DNA of 64,000 bases. Origin: Runella sp. MFBS21 (GTDB lineage Bacteria > Bacteroidota > Bacteroidia > Cytophagales > Spirosomataceae). Each line of letters opens with the position of its first letter. The first letter of the stretch is position 1. Below the pieces are notes generated by a model. That model saw only the letters and a list, made by a program, of their open reading frames with translations, did no database searches and had not been told where the DNA came from. The position numbers and the translations under genes are program-made. The stretch is from the NCBI RefSeq assembly GCF_029433105.1, contig NZ_JARNTW010000023.1, positions 1-64,000 on the forward strand, written 5' to 3'. Shown here in pieces: positions 17,875 to 24,672 of the stretch.

Positions 17875-18089
17875 GATTGCACGAAAATAAAACCCTTTTC
17901 AGGCAGGCGGTGCAATTCACGGCTGACCAAATGCAAATAGCAGCGATTTATGTCGAAAAAGACTATTGGGTGACCTATGCGTTATACGTTATTTTTCAAC
18001 ACTCCATTGGCGAAGATACCATTTTTAAAGGTGGTACCGCCTTGTCCAAATGCTTTAGCATGATAGACCGTTTTTCTTATCCAAAGTAA
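17871..18089 (+). pseudogene. abiEii: AbiEii nucleotidyltransferase toxin, truncated by the RIT element
   Basis: The first 69 codons are a good AbiEii N-terminus: MRLHENKTLFRQAVQFTA, EKDYWVTYALY and FKGGTALSKCF, leading into the conserved RFS(EDIDL) motif. Exactly after RFS the reading frame enters the left terminal repeat of the recombinase element and stops four codons later. The catalytic aspartates in EDIDL and the remaining two thirds (members are about 280 residues) are absent here and are not found on the other side of the element. The start overlaps the antitoxin stop. A non-toxic relic. Confidence 0.83.
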
Positions 18090-18103
18090 ATCGTTATCCA
18101 AAG
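18077..18103. repeat. Left terminal inverted repeat of the RIT element
   Basis: TTATCCAAAG, seven bases (TAAATCG), then TTATCCAAAG again. Its reverse complement is found without mismatch at 21550-21576. The double decamer looks like two recombinase-binding sites 17 bp apart. Confidence 0.93.
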
Positions 18104-18181
18104 ATCTTTTTATCAGACACCTTAACCGGCTGATTTACAATACGACTTATGATAATCTTCTTTTGATAATTATGTTATCAG

Positions 18182-18211
18182 TTAACCAAGTGTAACTCAA
18201 CACTTGATTAA
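18182..18211. repeat. Palindrome upstream of the first recombinase gene
   Basis: TTAA-C-CAAGTGT (18182-18193) mirrors ACACTTG-A-TTAA (18200-18211) around six bases. It touches the first possible ATG (18211), which suggests that translation begins at 18223 or 18226 and that the palindrome is an operator or recombinase site. Confidence 0.6.
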
Positions 18212-19458
18212 TGATAACATACATGATGATTAAACAGGACATCCATTCTCTTGTCGAAGCATGTGTTGCTTGGCTAAGGGGTGAGGGTTATTCTGAAACG
18301 CGGATTCAGGATTACCTTAGGTTATGGAAGAGCGGAATTAAGAAGTTTATGGAAGAACATTCCTTAGCTTTTTACAGTACCGAGGTTGGAGCACGCTTTA
18401 TTAATTCACCACTTCCCTTTGATAGTGCGACCTATAAACGGGCTGTTCGGCGTAGTGTAGCTGTGCTTTCTGATTTCCTGCTCAATGGCAAGGTCAGCAG
18501 GAGAATAGTTCACCGTGTTAACTACGAACTGCCTGGGGAAATAGGCGATGCTGCGAAGGCTTTTATTGCGTCCCGGGAGGAATTGCGCCTGAGTATGCTT
18601 ACACTCAGTGAACATCGACGGGTGCTGAGTTATTTTATACAGCATCTGTCGATGAAATCAATACATCAAGTATCCGGGATCAATGAACAGCACGTACTTT
18701 CCTTTCTGGCTTCTTCCCAGAACTGCAAGGATAAATTCCTGAACACAACACGCCTGTTCTTCCGCTACCTTTACGCATGCAAACTGGTAGACAGGAATAT
18801 CGAATATGTTATCGGGAGAAACAACTTTCTCCAACGGGAAAAACTACCTTCCGTATATGACGCCGATGAAATCAGGCAGATAGAAGGCGCGGTGGACCGA
18901 TCGGACCCGGTAGGCAAGCGTGATTACGCCATGCTCTTGCTGGCTACCAGGTTGGGGCTCCGCTCTTCTGATATCGCCGGGCTGCAGTTTACCAATCTGG
19001 ATTGGGATAATAACCTTATACGACTCACCCAATATAAAACCAAACGGGAAGTAGAACTTCCTTTACTCGCCAATATCGGTGATGCCATTATCAATTATCT
19101 GCAATACGCACGACCGGTATCACCTTTGCAGAATGTATTCCTTTCCGCCTGTGCCCCATATCGTATGACCAACCGTCTGATTATCAATGGAGCTATCAGC
19201 AGGATTATTAAAGCCTCGAAAGTGGTCGTTGGCAACAGGAAGTTTGGTCCTCATTCTATGAGGCACACGCTGGCAAGCCGGTTGCTGGGCAACGGAATCT
19301 CTTTGCCTATTATATCAGAAACCCTGGGTCATACGGACACACAGACTACAATGAAATACCTCCGTATTGATATCAACAATCTCCGACGTTGTGCCCTTGA
19401 GGTTCCCATGGTCGGCCAGGGCTTTTACAAACAGAAAGGAGGGGTGTTCTATGAGTAA
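18211..19458 (+). CDS. Tyrosine recombinase/integrase, first of the RIT trio
   Basis: Up to 415 residues. An N-terminal SAM-like domain is followed by the catalytic domain: RLGLRSSDIAGL (catalytic Arg), YKTKREVELPL (Lys), HSMRHTLASRLL (HxxR) and LGHTDTQTTMKYLRID (His and nucleophile Tyr). All catalytic residues are present. Alternative starts at 18223 and 18226 clear the palindrome. Its stop overlaps the next recombinase start by 8 bases, so the three proteins are made in a coupled way, probably as parts of one complex. Confidence 0.9.
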   Translation: MITYMMIKQDIHSLVEACVAWLRGEGYSETRIQDYLRLWKSGIKKFMEEHSLAFYSTEVGARFINSPLPFDSATYKRAVRRSVAVLSDFLLNGKVSRRIVHRVNYELPGEIGDAAKAFIASREELRLSMLTLSEHRRVLSYFIQHLSMKSIHQVSGINEQHVLSFLASSQNCKDKFLNTTRLFFRYLYACKLVDRNIEYVIGRNNFLQREKLPSVYDADEIRQIEGAVDRSDPVGKRDYAMLLLATRLGLRSSDIAGLQFTNLDWDNNLIRLTQYKTKREVELPLLANIGDAIINYLQYARPVSPLQNVFLSACAPYRMTNRLIINGAISRIIKASKVVVGNRKFGPHSMRHTLASRLLGNGISLPIISETLGHTDTQTTMKYLRIDINNLRRCALEVPMVGQGFYKQKGGVFYE

Positions 19459-20461
19459 GCGGATTGTCTTCAGGAGTGTTTTCGCTCCCTATTTCAACAG
19501 TTTCCTTGATATGAAGGAACAGATGGGCTTTGGCCTGACTAAATTCCGGGATGTGTTTACTGAGTTCGATCGCTTCTTTTTGGGTACCGGCGCCAATGAC
19601 CTCCATATTACGTACAATCAGATTACGGCATGGAGTCAATCCCGCATCAATGATAAAGCCCGGACCCTTTACGACAAGCACTCTATTATGCGACAGTTCT
19701 GTCTTTACCTCTGTCATCTGGGACACGAGTGTCATATACATCGGCTGCCAAAACAGAACTGGCCCCCGTTCATCCCCTATATTTTTTCGCACCCGCAAAT
19801 GGAACGTATTTTTAAGGCAAGCGATGAATTAACGCTGCCGAACAGGTCCCTGTCCAGTGTGCTTATCGCTATCCCGGCATTGATCCGGCTGCTTTATTCC
19901 ACGGGAATGCGCATCAGCGAGGCTCTATCCATAAAAAACGAGGATGTAGATTTTGTGCGCGAACGCATACTGCTTAAGCAGACAAAAAACCGGATAGAGC
20001 GACTGGTTCCCATATGTCCGTCTTTGCTTGCGGTACTCAGCCAATATAAGGATTACCGTGATAGGATGCCGATCAATGGAGTATCCGCTCAAACGGCATT
20101 ATTTTTCGTATCCACGGTTGGTAAGCCGATAGGTGTAAGCTCGGTTCGCCGTTGGTTCGCGGATATATTGGTGCAATGCGAAATTCCCCGCCGCGCAGAT
20201 GGCCAAGGCCCCCGTATCCATGACATCCGCCACACCACAGCAGTTCATTCCCTGATGAAAATGGTACGGGAAGGATTGGATATGTACTGTGCTATGCCTA
20301 TCCTGTCGATCTTCCTGGGACACAAATCTCTGAAAGGTACAGAAACATACGTACGACTGACCTGTGAGATGCATCCTGATATCGTCGGAATGGAACACCT
20401 GATCACCTCATTTGTATTCCCAAGCACTCCTTACATTGAAATAGACCATGCAAACAACTGA
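19451..20461 (+). CDS. Tyrosine recombinase/integrase, second of the RIT trio
   Basis: 336 residues from the ATG at 19451, which has a strong ribosome-binding site (AAAGGAGG) ten bases upstream; the longer open frame from 19367 lies inside the previous gene. The catalytic set is complete: STGMRISEALSI (Arg), LKQTKNRIERLVPI (Lys), IHDIRHTTAVH (HxxR), FLGHKSLKGTETYVRLT (His, Tyr). An insertion before the last motif (MVREGLDMYCAMPIL) is longer than in the other two proteins. It overlaps both neighbours. Confidence 0.9.
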   Translation: MSKRIVFRSVFAPYFNSFLDMKEQMGFGLTKFRDVFTEFDRFFLGTGANDLHITYNQITAWSQSRINDKARTLYDKHSIMRQFCLYLCHLGHECHIHRLPKQNWPPFIPYIFSHPQMERIFKASDELTLPNRSLSSVLIAIPALIRLLYSTGMRISEALSIKNEDVDFVRERILLKQTKNRIERLVPICPSLLAVLSQYKDYRDRMPINGVSAQTALFFVSTVGKPIGVSSVRRWFADILVQCEIPRRADGQGPRIHDIRHTTAVHSLMKMVREGLDMYCAMPILSIFLGHKSLKGTETYVRLTCEMHPDIVGMEHLITSFVFPSTPYIEIDHANN

Positions 20462-21470
20462 CTTTGCAAAGTACCTGACCAAGTTCTTTTCTGAATACCT
20501 TACCGGAGAACGTGGTGCCAGCACCAACACGATCCGATCATACAGCAATACATTTACCCATTTGCTGACCTTCATGGATGAAAAAGAACACATCAAAGCG
20601 GATACATTGTTGCTCGACCATCTCAATAGGAATGTGATTCTACGCTTCCTGGACTGGCTACAAACCAGCAAACAATCCGGTAATGCGACCAGAAATCAAC
20701 GTCTTGCCGCTCTGCATTCTTTCTTCAAATACATGCAATATGAGGACGTGAAGCGTATGAGCCAGTGGCAGGAGATCCTTTCAATAAAAGTTAAACGGCA
20801 GGAAAGAAGAAGCGTCAACTACCTTACTGTCGATGGGGTCAAGTTCCTGTTGGAGCAGATTCCTACCGATAACAGGACGGCAAGAAGGAATCTGGCACTA
20901 ATAGCGTTGATGTACGATTGTGGGGCAAGGGTACAGGAAATCATCGACCTTTCCCCGTCTTCTTTGCGTATAGACAAACCTTCCTGTATCACGCTATATG
21001 GAAAGGGAAACAAAAAGCGGATCGTCCCCCTACAAGACGAACAGGTGGCATTGTTGAAGGAATATATGAAGGAAAACTCACTTGACAATCCGGCTAACAA
21101 CCAACGACCGCTGTTTGCCAATAACCGGGGCGGGAGACTGACCAATGCCGGCATAACCTACATACTGAATATGTATGCAGACATGGCCCGTAAGTTGAAG
21201 CCGGAGATAATCCCCAAAATATCGCCACATACCCTTAGGCACAGTAAGGCTATGCATCTGCTGCAAGCCGGGGTTAACCTTGTTTATATACGGGATATAC
21301 TTGGACATGTATCAATACAGACAACAGAAATATACGCGCGGGCGGACTCAAAACAAAAGCGACAAGCCTTGGAAGCCGCTTATATCAATGTCCTGCCAAA
21401 GACAGACAACCAAGGGTTATGGGAAAAAGACGCTCAACTCAAAACTTGGTTAAAGAACCTCTCAAAGTAG
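20448..21470 (+). CDS. Tyrosine recombinase/integrase, third of the RIT trio
   Basis: 340 residues, overlapping the previous stop by 14 bases. An N-terminal core-binding domain (FFSEYLTGERGASTNTIRSY, NQRLAALHSFFKYMQYE) is followed by the catalytic domain: DCGARVQEIIDL (Arg), YGKGNKKRIVPL (Lys), SPHTLRHSKAMHLL (HxxR), ILGHVSIQTTEIYARAD (His, Tyr). It resembles XerC/D-type recombinases. About 80 bases separate its stop from the right terminal repeat. Confidence 0.9.
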   Translation: MQTTDFAKYLTKFFSEYLTGERGASTNTIRSYSNTFTHLLTFMDEKEHIKADTLLLDHLNRNVILRFLDWLQTSKQSGNATRNQRLAALHSFFKYMQYEDVKRMSQWQEILSIKVKRQERRSVNYLTVDGVKFLLEQIPTDNRTARRNLALIALMYDCGARVQEIIDLSPSSLRIDKPSCITLYGKGNKKRIVPLQDEQVALLKEYMKENSLDNPANNQRPLFANNRGGRLTNAGITYILNMYADMARKLKPEIIPKISPHTLRHSKAMHLLQAGVNLVYIRDILGHVSIQTTEIYARADSKQKRQALEAAYINVLPKTDNQGLWEKDAQLKTWLKNLSK

Positions 21471-21477
21471 GTAAATC

Positions 21478-21493
21478 AAATCGTTATCAAAAG
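21478..21493. repeat. Internal copy of half the RIT terminal repeat
   Basis: AAATCGTTATCAAAAG matches the inner half of the left repeat (AAATCGTTATCCAAAG, 18088-18103) with one mismatch, in the same orientation. It lies 57 bases inside the right end and may be an accessory recombinase site. Confidence 0.6.
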
Positions 21494-21549
21494 TTGTATT
21501 AGAAAGAACGAAGCATAATTGATTGAAAATCAATTCAAAATGTAATGCA

Positions 21550-21576
21550 CTTTGGATAACGATTTACTTTGGATAA
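21550..21576. repeat. Right terminal inverted repeat of the RIT element
   Basis: Exact reverse complement of 18077-18103. The next 10 bases (CAATAGCGGG) lead straight into the first CRISPR repeat at 21587. Confidence 0.93.
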
Positions 21577-21586
21577 CAATAGCGGG

Positions 21587-22274
21587 CCTTCAATTGCACC
21601 TGTTGGTATTAAAACTGGCCACGTCTTTTGCATCCATACTTTTTTTGGGGCCTTCAATTGCACCTGTTGGTATTAAAACGGAGAACTACTTTGGCGGATG
21701 TGAGTCCAGGTAATCCTTCAATTGCACCTGTTGGTATTAAAACCAGGTAATTTGACGCTTTACGCTAGAAGAGAAAAAGAGCCTTCAATTGCACCTGTTG
21801 GTATTAAAACTAGCCACGGCGATAAGTACAGCCCAAATTAACATATCCTTCAATTGCATCTGTTGGTATTAAAACAAAGGATGCCAGGAGCCTATACCCT
21901 TTTCGCGAAAGCCTTCAATTGCACCTGTTGGTATTAAAACATTGAACTTGTGTTAATATTACTGATGTCTCCAAGGTACCCTTCAATTGCACCTGTTGGT
22001 ATTAAAACGCATTGATAGTGATACTTACCGCGTCGGCTCTGTCCATCCTTCAATTGCACCTGTTGGTATTAAAACATTGGACATTCAATAAGGAAGATGC
22101 GGAAGTAGATGACCTTCAATTGCACCTGTTGGTATTGAAACTTGGGCGAAAAAACGTAAGTATCACGGTTTGCTTTTGCTTCAATCGCACCTTTTGGCAT
22201 TGAAACCCCGTTTAACACTCCAACCCGCCAACGTTATTTCACGCTTCAATCGCACCTTTTGGTAGGATTGAAAC
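21587..22274 (+). CRISPR. CRISPR array, 11 repeats and 10 spacers, no cas genes in the window
   Basis: 29-base repeats beginning CCTTCAATTG and ending GGTATTAAAAC start at 21587, 21651, 21715, 21782, 21847, 21912, 21980, 22047, 22113, 22178 and 22243; spacers are 35-39 bases and all different. The repeat at 21847 has one substitution. The ninth ends ATTGAAAC, and the last two are clearly diverged (GCTTCAATCG start, CTTTTGG, ATTGAAAC end; the last has a 3-base insertion). A further relic ends AGGATTGAAAC at 22347. Degeneration at the right end means the leader side is the left, where the RIT element sits. ATTGAAAC-type 3' ends are usual for type I and III systems. No cas gene is present in these 64 kb. 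Confidence 0.95.
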
Positions 22275-22310
22275 TTCCAAGACCTATTGAAAGTGTAAGG
22301 GAATTGGTGA

Positions 22311-22347
22311 CTTCCAGAGGAATCCAACGATACAGAAGGATTGAAAC
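22311..22347 (+). repeat. Decayed terminal CRISPR repeat
   Basis: After a 36-base spacer-like interval, the sequence starts CTTCCAGAGG and ends AGGATTGAAAC, the same end as the repeat at 22243. The middle no longer matches. It is best read as a decayed leader-distal repeat. Confidence 0.5.
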
Positions 22348-22466
22348 TTTCAGAACAAGTAAAGGCAGAAAACTTTCCAAAACACACAGGTTTGATTAAA
22401 CGCACAAACCTAAAAAAATCCAACGTACTCCACAACTTTTGGGATTGATCCAATGTTGTACCAAAC

Positions 22467-22502
22467 AAAAAACGGGTTGCACAATTTCTTGTACAACCCG
22501 TT
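22467..22502 (-). terminator. Terminator of the tRNA-Leu gene
   Basis: AACGGGTTGCACAA (22471-22484) pairs with TTGTACAACCCGTT (22489-22502) with one mismatch and is followed on the minus strand by a T-run. It lies 9 bases after the tRNA 3' end. Confidence 0.8.
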
Positions 22503-22511
22503 GATAATCAG

Positions 22512-22598
22512 TACTGGAAGCGGGAATCGAACCCGCACGGACTTTTACGGTCCACAGGATTTTAAGTCCTGCGCGTCTACCTATTCCGCCATTCCAGC
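22512..22598 (-). tRNA. tRNA-Leu (anticodon TAA)
   Basis: 87 bases on the minus strand, starting GCTGGAATGGCGGAATAGG with a class II long variable arm, as expected for leucine. The anticodon loop ACTTAAAAT gives TAA, the T-arm is CGGGTTCGATTCCCG, and the acceptor stem closes with TTCCAGT plus discriminator A. CCA is not encoded. The 3' end faces the decayed island, so it may have been an integration site. Confidence 0.95.
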
Positions 22599-22620
22599 CC
22601 GGCGTGCATTAGGGATAAAA

Positions 22621-22644
22621 AAAGCACCGTTTTGGCGGTGCTTT
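22621..22644 (-). terminator. Hairpin terminator between the two tRNA genes
   Basis: AAAGCACCG (22621-22629) pairs perfectly with CGGTGCTTT (22636-22644), with a T-run on the minus strand at 22614-22620. It ends the tRNA-Gly transcript. Confidence 0.8.
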
Positions 22645-22645
22645 G

Positions 22646-22718
22646 AGCGGAAGACGGGGTTCGAACCCGCGACCTCGACCTTGGCAAGGTCGCGCTCTAC
22701 CAGCTGAGCTACTTCCGC
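22646..22718 (-). tRNA. tRNA-Gly (anticodon GCC)
   Basis: 73 bases on the minus strand: acceptor GCGGAAG pairs with CTTCCGC, D-arm GCTCAGCTGGTAGAGC, anticodon arm GACCTTGCCAAGGTC with GCC, T-arm GCGGGTTCGAACCCCGT, discriminator T. All arms pair. CCA is not encoded. Confidence 0.96.
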
Positions 22719-22836
22719 GTATGTTGTTGCCAATTGTTATTTGGTGGTGCAAAAGTAGGCGGTTTAAGTATATCACGCAAGTTTTTTCTCAAAAAAAATG
22801 TCTTTTTTTTGAGAAAAATTTACAATTTATTGAAAA

Positions 22837-23691
22837 TCAGAACTTCCAAAAAAGTAAAACTCCAAAACAAATATTGAGACATACCGCCGCTATTAGGTTC
22901 AAATACATGGTATTTTTAAAATTAGCTTGACGTTCGTCTTCCCAAACATTCCACATCCATCTCCCAAAGAAAAGTAGTAAGGGTCCAAGCAAAATGATTA
23001 ACAATAGCAAGTGAGCTGTAAATCCAAAATAATATAAAAATCCCCCGCCAGAAAGCCCTAACCAAAAGCAAGCATTCATAAAAGTCCCCTTAATTCCCAG
23101 CAGCCTACTCATGGTCATATCTCCTCGTTTTGCATCTTCTTCATGTTGATATATTTGAGTAAGCGGATAGATAGCCAGCAAATTGGAAGTACAAATTAGC
23201 GCTGGTACAAGTTGGGGTATTAGCTCAGAAAAAGTCGCTTGTGGCGCTACAGCCCTAAAAACAGCCACGTAGGTAAGTGCTCCTTGAAAGGTAGTAACAA
23301 CAATCCAACTCAAAATAGGATACTTTTTGAGCCGAATCATAGGATGACTGTAGGCTTTCGAAACTAGTCCATACACCAATAAGTAAACTACAAATTCGAT
23401 ATTGACAAATAAGTAACCTAATATCAAACCCACCAAATCCATTGCCCAAGCAACGTACCATAATTCTTTGGTGACAGGCGGAGGCGTTTCGAGCAATCCA
23501 ATACTACCTTCGTCTTTGTCATAGTAGCTATTGTAGGCATTGCTGGCAGGAAACAACAAAAAGTGTAAAATAAAAAACACCCACCACGCCTTTGCTACAT
23601 TGATTTGGGGAGCCTGACTCAATGCAAAAAGAAAAATTGGAAGTAACAAAAAAGAAAAAGGCAACCGTAGATGGATGACGATATTTTTCAT
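22837..23691 (-). CDS. UbiA-family prenyltransferase
   Basis: 284 residues with about eight membrane helices. The first prenyl-diphosphate/Mg motif is NAYNSYYDKDEG (NxxxD type, about 49-60), and the second Asp-rich loop is YQHEEDAKRGDMTMSRLLG (about 181-199, resembling the family's DxxxDxxxG...T pattern). Such enzymes attach prenyl chains to aromatic or other acceptors in the inner membrane (quinone, chlorophyll, heme O or lipid synthesis). The acceptor cannot be told; a single gene with no quinone-pathway neighbours. Confidence 0.83.
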   Translation of the reverse strand: MKNIVIHLRLPFSFLLLPIFLFALSQAPQINVAKAWWVFFILHFLLFPASNAYNSYYDKDEGSIGLLETPPPVTKELWYVAWAMDLVGLILGYLFVNIEFVVYLLVYGLVSKAYSHPMIRLKKYPILSWIVVTTFQGALTYVAVFRAVAPQATFSELIPQLVPALICTSNLLAIYPLTQIYQHEEDAKRGDMTMSRLLGIKGTFMNACFWLGLSGGGFLYYFGFTAHLLLLIILLGPLLLFFGRWMWNVWEDERQANFKNTMYLNLIAAVCLNICFGVLLFWKF

Positions 23692-23712
23692 TAGAGGGGT
23701 TTAAGTATTCTG

Positions 23713-24474
23713 CTAAAAATAATCATTCATTGGGACTTTACACTTAGTGGGATTTCGATTTTTAAAACCGAAGGGCTTTTTTAGAAAACGATAAGTAAGA
23801 AACACTCCCCAAAATTGATATCTGTCGTTTTTGGCGGGATTGGCCGCATGACTTATACCGTCTAAATAATCCGAAAATGCAAATCTAAAAGTGGCTTCTA
23901 TTCCTAAAGTCCAATGATATGTAAAATGATACTTCAATCCCAAACCCAAAGGAACTACTCCGCGTAAAAAACGAGACGGGGCTTGTTTGTCTTTAAGTAT
24001 GCCCTCTACGATAAAAGGTTTTTCTTCTAGCATATTATCCATATCAGGCTTAGACACAGTATGGATCATACCAAAACCTGCTAGTAAATAGGGCGAAAAC
24101 GAGGGTTTAAAGCGTGATTTCAGTGAAGGATGAGTGAGAGGCCAAAAATGCCATTCGACTTGTGCTGACAGCTCATTCAAGGAAGCTTGGGTCGTAAAGT
24201 TTCGAAAAGCTCTATCTTCATAATGACTATCTCTTCCCGACAACTTCCCTTGTAGAAAAGATAATCTCAGTGCTAACCGTTCCGAAAAATTATACCTGCT
24301 CAAGACACCCCAGGCGAGTTGAGGCTCTCTAGTCAACCAGTCTGACTTGTTGAGGTCGCCTAAATACCCTGACATCCCTGCCCAAAGCCCCAATTCTAAT
24401 CGCTCTTGTGCTTTTGAGATTGTAGTGCATACAATCAAGCAAAGCGTCATCAATCCACCTCTACCACTTTTCAT
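23713..24474 (-). CDS. DUF6089-like outer-membrane beta-barrel protein
   Basis: 253 residues. After a signal peptide (ending TTISKA) comes a barrel with the family signature GLWAGMSGYLGDLNKSDW, then FSPYLLAGFGMIHT, VVPLGLGLKYHFTYHWTLGIEATFRFAFSDYLDGIS. It closely resembles the N-terminal barrel of the next gene upstream (SGYLGDLNKSDFF, FRLAFSDYLDGISQGANPGRDDRY), so the two arose by duplication. It ends with a short basic tail. The role is unknown; relatives are abundant outer-membrane proteins. Confidence 0.82.
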   Translation of the reverse strand: MKSGRGGLMTLCLIVCTTISKAQERLELGLWAGMSGYLGDLNKSDWLTREPQLAWGVLSRYNFSERLALRLSFLQGKLSGRDSHYEDRAFRNFTTQASLNELSAQVEWHFWPLTHPSLKSRFKPSFSPYLLAGFGMIHTVSKPDMDNMLEEKPFIVEGILKDKQAPSRFLRGVVPLGLGLKYHFTYHWTLGIEATFRFAFSDYLDGISHAANPAKNDRYQFWGVFLTYRFLKKPFGFKNRNPTKCKVPMNDYF

Positions 24475-24512
24475 AAAAGAGTTTTATATCATAACCCTTC
24501 TAAAACGCAAAA

Positions 24513-24540
24513 AACCGAGCGAAAGTTATTCGATTCGGTT
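24513..24540 (-). terminator. Hairpin with T-run ahead of the DUF6089 gene
   Basis: AACCGA (24513-24518) pairs with TCGGTT (24535-24540), followed on the minus strand by six T. It lies 38 bases before the start of the downstream barrel gene, so it is either a second terminator for the OmpA gene or a leader attenuator. Confidence 0.45.
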
Positions 24541-24616
24541 ATTGAGTAGATATTTTGTATTTAACGGGCTCCAATGGTTCTGGCAAGGTATCTTCTCATT
24601 GGCTATCTCTTCTAAA

Positions 24617-24656
24617 ACAAAAATGCGAGCCGAATCACATTCGCTCGCATTTTTGT
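24617..24656 (-). terminator. Strong terminator after the OmpA-family gene
   Basis: ACAAAAATGCGAG (24617-24629) pairs perfectly with CTCGCATTTTTGT (24644-24656), with T-runs on both strands. It lies 16 bases after the minus-strand stop. Confidence 0.85.
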
Positions 24657-24672
24657 AAAAGTTATTCGTTTT

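Larger units (their letters stand above)
18077..21576 (+). mobile_element. RIT (recombinase-in-trio) element with perfect 27-bp terminal inverted repeats
   Basis: A 3.5-kb unit containing only three overlapping tyrosine-recombinase genes, bounded by 27-bp perfect inverted repeats at 18077-18103 and 21550-21576. Each repeat is two TTATCCAAAG copies separated by seven bases. Three consecutive, overlapping integrases plus terminal repeats are the definition of RIT elements described in several phyla. No target-site duplication is visible: the left flank is abiEii and the right flank is 10 bases before a CRISPR repeat. The three genes look intact, so the element may be active. Confidence 0.85.

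Noticed and set aside
22012-22203. Reading frames across the CRISPR array
   Set aside because: They simply translate the CRISPR repeats (LQLHLLVLK-type repeats).
24541-24616. Small RNA or 12-codon peptide between the two hairpins ahead of the DUF6089 gene
   Set aside because: Two terminators in a row could bracket a short transcript, but no promoter is visible and the tiny frame has no support.
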